Assembly: GCA_012719125.1 (NCBI GenBank)
Contig: JAAYAY010000276.1
Location: forward strand, 1-43,265
DNA length: 43,265 nucleotides
Origin: Planctomycetaceae bacterium
GTDB lineage: Bacteria; Planctomycetota; Planctomycetia; Pirellulales; Thermoguttaceae
Direction of reading: 5' to 3'
Positions 40,949 through 43,265 of the stretch are shown here, piece by piece. The position numbers and the translations under genes are program-made. The stretch's first letter is position 1; each line of letters opens with the position of its first letter. The notes under the pieces are model-generated. The model worked only from the letters and a program-made list of their open reading frames with translations. It had not been told where the DNA came from and searched no databases.

Positions 40949-42934
40949 CTACGGTCCGACCTGCACGGGTTTGGCAAACTCGCCTTCCATCTCGACCGGC
41001 AGCATGCAGACCTTGCTGCCGTCTCGGTTGCAGAAGTAGAGTCGCGACTCCGAGATCTGCCGCCCGTGCCCGTCCGCCCACAAGGCGTAGAAATCGGGAT
41101 GGGCGTTGATCGGCTTGCGGCAATAGCCGTGGTTCAGTTCGCTGTCGTGCGTCAGTTGGCGCACCTTCTTCCAGGTCGCCCCCTGATCCGCACTGGTCCA
41201 CATGGCCACTTCGCCGCCCGTGTTGTAGCGCTGCGGGCCCGGTTCCGTGGGACCGATGATCCGCCACAGTCCGTCCTCCTCGATGTAGAGCGAGCCCGTG
41301 TCGTAGTTGTTGTCCGAGTTGGTCACGCTGCGAATTTCCCACTCGCTGCCCGTCCACCGGGCCATCTGCCAGGTCCGCGGATCGTGGATCGGGCCCGACT
41401 CCCAGCCGCCGCTGGTCAGGACCAGAATCACCGGCCTTTGTTCCGCATCGTAGGCCACATCCTTCATATAGACGTTCCGCTTCTCGCTGCGAAAGTCGTG
41501 GACCAGGGCCGGATTGTCGACCGTCGTCAACGGCAGTTCGAGTTTCTCGCCCTGCACGTTCTTCCAGGTCCGGCCGAAATCCTCGGTCTCCATATAGTAG
41601 AGGTTGGTCCGCCAGTTCAGCCCTTCAGGAGCCGGATGCATGTTGAAGGCCGTCCCGACCTTGTTGCCGCAGGGCCAGCTCACCTGGTAGTGCCCCTTCT
41701 CGATCATCGCCAGCCTCTCGCCCTCGCTCCAGGTCCGCCCGTCGGGCGACGACATCTGAAACAACTGCCGGCCCCCTTCGCCGTATCGCGTGTGCAGGAA
41801 GAAGAAACCCTGGCCCTTCAAGTAATAGGGCTGCGTGTAGGAGAAGTTGGTGATCTGCACCAACTCGAAGTCGTCGATCGAATAGGGTTCCTTGCTCACC
41901 GATACGAACGACGGACGGCCTGTGCCGTGCGAGCTGGAAAAGATCCAGATGTAGCCCTTGTCGTCCATCGAGATCACCGGATTGTCGTGGGCGTCGTCGG
42001 TGTGCTTGTCGAGTAGAAGGGTGGGACGCGGCACCATGCCCGTCTTGTGGTCATAGTACGAAACCATGTGGAGCAATGTCCGCTTGCTGCCTTCGCCCTC
42101 CGTCCCGCCGTAGCAGAAGAACGTCTTGTTCACTTCCGGAGCGTAGATCGCAAAGGGCCGGTGCTTGGCACAATAGGTTCCCAGGCCGCCGCTGTACTTG
42201 AACACGTACTCGTCGCCCTGCGCCTGGTTCGAGTACCAGATGCCCCGATAACCGTTCTCCTTGCGGCAGATCAGCAGGCTCCCCGTCTTCCTCGCCGCAT
42301 CCGGACCGCCCGCCACGGCGTTCTTCCAGACTTTCTCCTCGGCCGACTCGGCCGTCCAGCAGGCAACCAGCGAGTCGGTCTTGGGCATTTGCCCGGCGGC
42401 CAGTTGGGCAACCGGATCGGCTCCCAACGCTTCGCGAAAGACGCAGACCTGATCGAGCCGCCCGTCCAGCACGCGGCTCCCCGGTCCCACCGCACCGATC
42501 ATCAGCGGAGCATCCGATTTGGAGATCCGGCCGACCGCCTTGGTTTCCGCGGCCGGCTTCCCGTCCACATATAACCTGATCGTCTGCCCGTCGTAGCTGC
42601 CCGCCAGGTGGACCCATTTGCCGGCCGGAGGAACCGGCACGTTGGCGTGCGTGTACTTCTCGGGCGTATACTCGACGAGCATTCGCACCGTATCGCTGTA
42701 CACATAGAGCGTGAACAGTTGCCCCGACTGGCCGCGTCCCAGGATGATCTGGGCCCCCGCCGTCTTGTCCAGCTTGACCCGGGCGGCAAGCGTAAACGCA
42801 TCCAGATCGAACAACGCCCCGTCCTCGACGACGGCGTAGTCGGCCATCCCGTCAAACTCGACTCCCGCCGGTTCGGTAGCGAACAGGCCCGTGCATGAAA
42901 ACAGGAAGACACAGGTTGCGAAGATCGATCTCAT
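40949..42934 (-). CDS. Secreted LamG / BNR-4 repeat protein
   Basis: This 661-aa protein has a signal peptide (IFATCVFLFSCTGLFA). An LamG/concanavalin-like domain follows (about residues 25-190: VEFDGMADYAVVEDGALFDLDAFTLAARVKL, GKWVHLAGSYDGQTIRLYVDGKPAAET). The C-terminal ~450 residues are a BNR_4-type propeller (GYRGIWYSNQAQGDEYVFKYSGGLGTYCAKHRPFA, DDAHDNPVISMDDKGYIWIFSSSHGTGRPSFV). This layout is common in planctomycete polysaccharide-related genes, sometimes beside sulfatases. It may bind or cleave a glycan, but no catalytic residue can be assigned. The start at 42934 puts the signal peptide first; the ATG at 42970 would add 12 residues before it. Confidence 0.85.
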   Translation of the reverse strand: MRSIFATCVFLFSCTGLFATEPAGVEFDGMADYAVVEDGALFDLDAFTLAARVKLDKTAGAQIILGRGQSGQLFTLYVYSDTVRMLVEYTPEKYTHANVPVPPAGKWVHLAGSYDGQTIRLYVDGKPAAETKAVGRISKSDAPLMIGAVGPGSRVLDGRLDQVCVFREALGADPVAQLAAGQMPKTDSLVACWTAESAEEKVWKNAVAGGPDAARKTGSLLICRKENGYRGIWYSNQAQGDEYVFKYSGGLGTYCAKHRPFAIYAPEVNKTFFCYGGTEGEGSKRTLLHMVSYYDHKTGMVPRPTLLLDKHTDDAHDNPVISMDDKGYIWIFSSSHGTGRPSFVSVSKEPYSIDDFELVQITNFSYTQPYYLKGQGFFFLHTRYGEGGRQLFQMSSPDGRTWSEGERLAMIEKGHYQVSWPCGNKVGTAFNMHPAPEGLNWRTNLYYMETEDFGRTWKNVQGEKLELPLTTVDNPALVHDFRSEKRNVYMKDVAYDAEQRPVILVLTSGGWESGPIHDPRTWQMARWTGSEWEIRSVTNSDNNYDTGSLYIEEDGLWRIIGPTEPGPQRYNTGGEVAMWTSADQGATWKKVRQLTHDSELNHGYCRKPINAHPDFYALWADGHGRQISESRLYFCNRDGSKVCMLPVEMEGEFAKPVQVGP

Positions 42935-43166
42935 GGTGTTTCTCGGCAGGAGCTTCTGTTGAAGTGGCAAATGGAATCCTGGTTTTGCTCTTCTTTTCTT
43001 GAACAGGAGGAAGCGAAGGAATCGGAGGGGTTTTCAGAGTACGGGCATATTCCGTTGCACGCACGGTGGTGCTGCGTGTGGAAAAAAGACACCTATTACA
43101 GAACCTCTGATACCTCTGCGAACTCCTGTTCAGAATTGATTACTCATAGTGAAAATGCTAGCACTG
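42935..43166. other. Intergenic region, nothing clear
   Basis: This AT-richer gap carries only a degenerate hairpin-like string near 43058-43081 (GCACGCACGGTGG...TGCGTGTGG) that resembles the hairpin at 7408. No gene or promoter could be supported. Confidence 0.4.
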
Positions 43167-43265
43167 CTACATTTGAATAATCTCCTTGAGCTTCTTGCCG
43201 ACGCGGCGGTTCCGCGAGCCTGTTTCCATGGCGTTGATCATGTCGTCCCAGAGTTTGCTGCGTAG
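43167..43265 (-). CDS. C-terminal fragment of an unidentified gene (cut by window edge)
   Basis: On the minus strand a frame open from the window edge ends in TAG at 43167-43169. Its 32 residues read SKLWDDMINAMETGSRNRRV and then GKKLKEIIQM, a composition typical of a real protein end. I do not recognise the family. The start lies outside the window, so this is only the tail. Confidence 0.4.
   Translation of the reverse strand, partial: LRSKLWDDMINAMETGSRNRRVGKKLKEIIQM

Overview
The window looks like chromosomal DNA of a planctomycete, most likely Pirellulales or a relative. The grounds are high GC, secreted sulfatases and carbohydrate-binding proteins, PQQ-type beta-propellers, a MoxR/DUF58/von Willebrand A operon, and the palindromic intergenic repeats common in that phylum. 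The assignment is by family content, not by a marker gene. I saw no rRNA, tRNA, CRISPR array or intact insertion sequence.

Layout. (1) 129-16435, minus strand: a long gene train running from a PQQ-like propeller through MoxR ATPase, DUF58 protein, two VWA-type membrane proteins, a 1,327-aa membrane-anchored coiled-coil protein, a small secreted protein, a secreted alpha-alpha toroid (squalene-cyclase-like) protein and an NPCBM-type secreted protein. Three neighbour pairs overlap by ATGA. The train is interrupted by repeat elements at 12088-12162, 7200-7402 and a remnant at 1305-1360. (2) 16619-23686: a nitrilase-family amidohydrolase (minus), then on the plus strand a secreted alpha/beta hydrolase, a DUF6807 (PmoA-like) protein, a PQQ-like propeller and a C45-family Ntn acyltransferase/hydrolase. 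(3) 23826-31897, plus strand: a compact seven-gene operon. It begins with a DNA-binding HTH-PTS EIIA regulator and continues with a six-subunit membrane complex homologous to hydrogenase-4/complex I (HyfB, HyfC, HyfE, HyfF, HyfG and a fused ferredoxin-HyfI). (4) 32042-40436: a sulfatase, a secreted hypothetical protein, a small membrane protein (minus), a degenerate MoxR-like ATPase, a large secreted glycoside-hydrolase-like protein and a URO-D-family protein. (5) 40437-43265: a palindromic repeat copy, a secreted LamG-BNR protein (minus) and a fragment of a gene cut by the window edge.

The most interesting system is region 3. The large subunit resembles the [NiFe]-hydrogenase large subunit, but all four nickel-binding cysteines are replaced (S-G-D-T and S-F-H-N), so it should not be a hydrogenase. 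It fits the energy-converting-hydrogenase-related (Ehr) class, whose reaction is unknown. Here the complex carries two antiporter-like subunits, an unusual fusion of ferredoxin and NuoB-like subunits, and a directly linked HTH-EIIA protein that could tie its expression to PTS-type phosphorylation. Second in interest are a MoxR-like protein with both Walker motifs altered, and an intergenic palindromic element present as two full copies plus what looks like an internally deleted remnant.

In regions 2 and 4 the secreted hydrolases, sulfatase and carbohydrate-binding proteins suggest degradation of sulfated or modified polysaccharides, with the periplasm as the probable site. This is inference from family membership.
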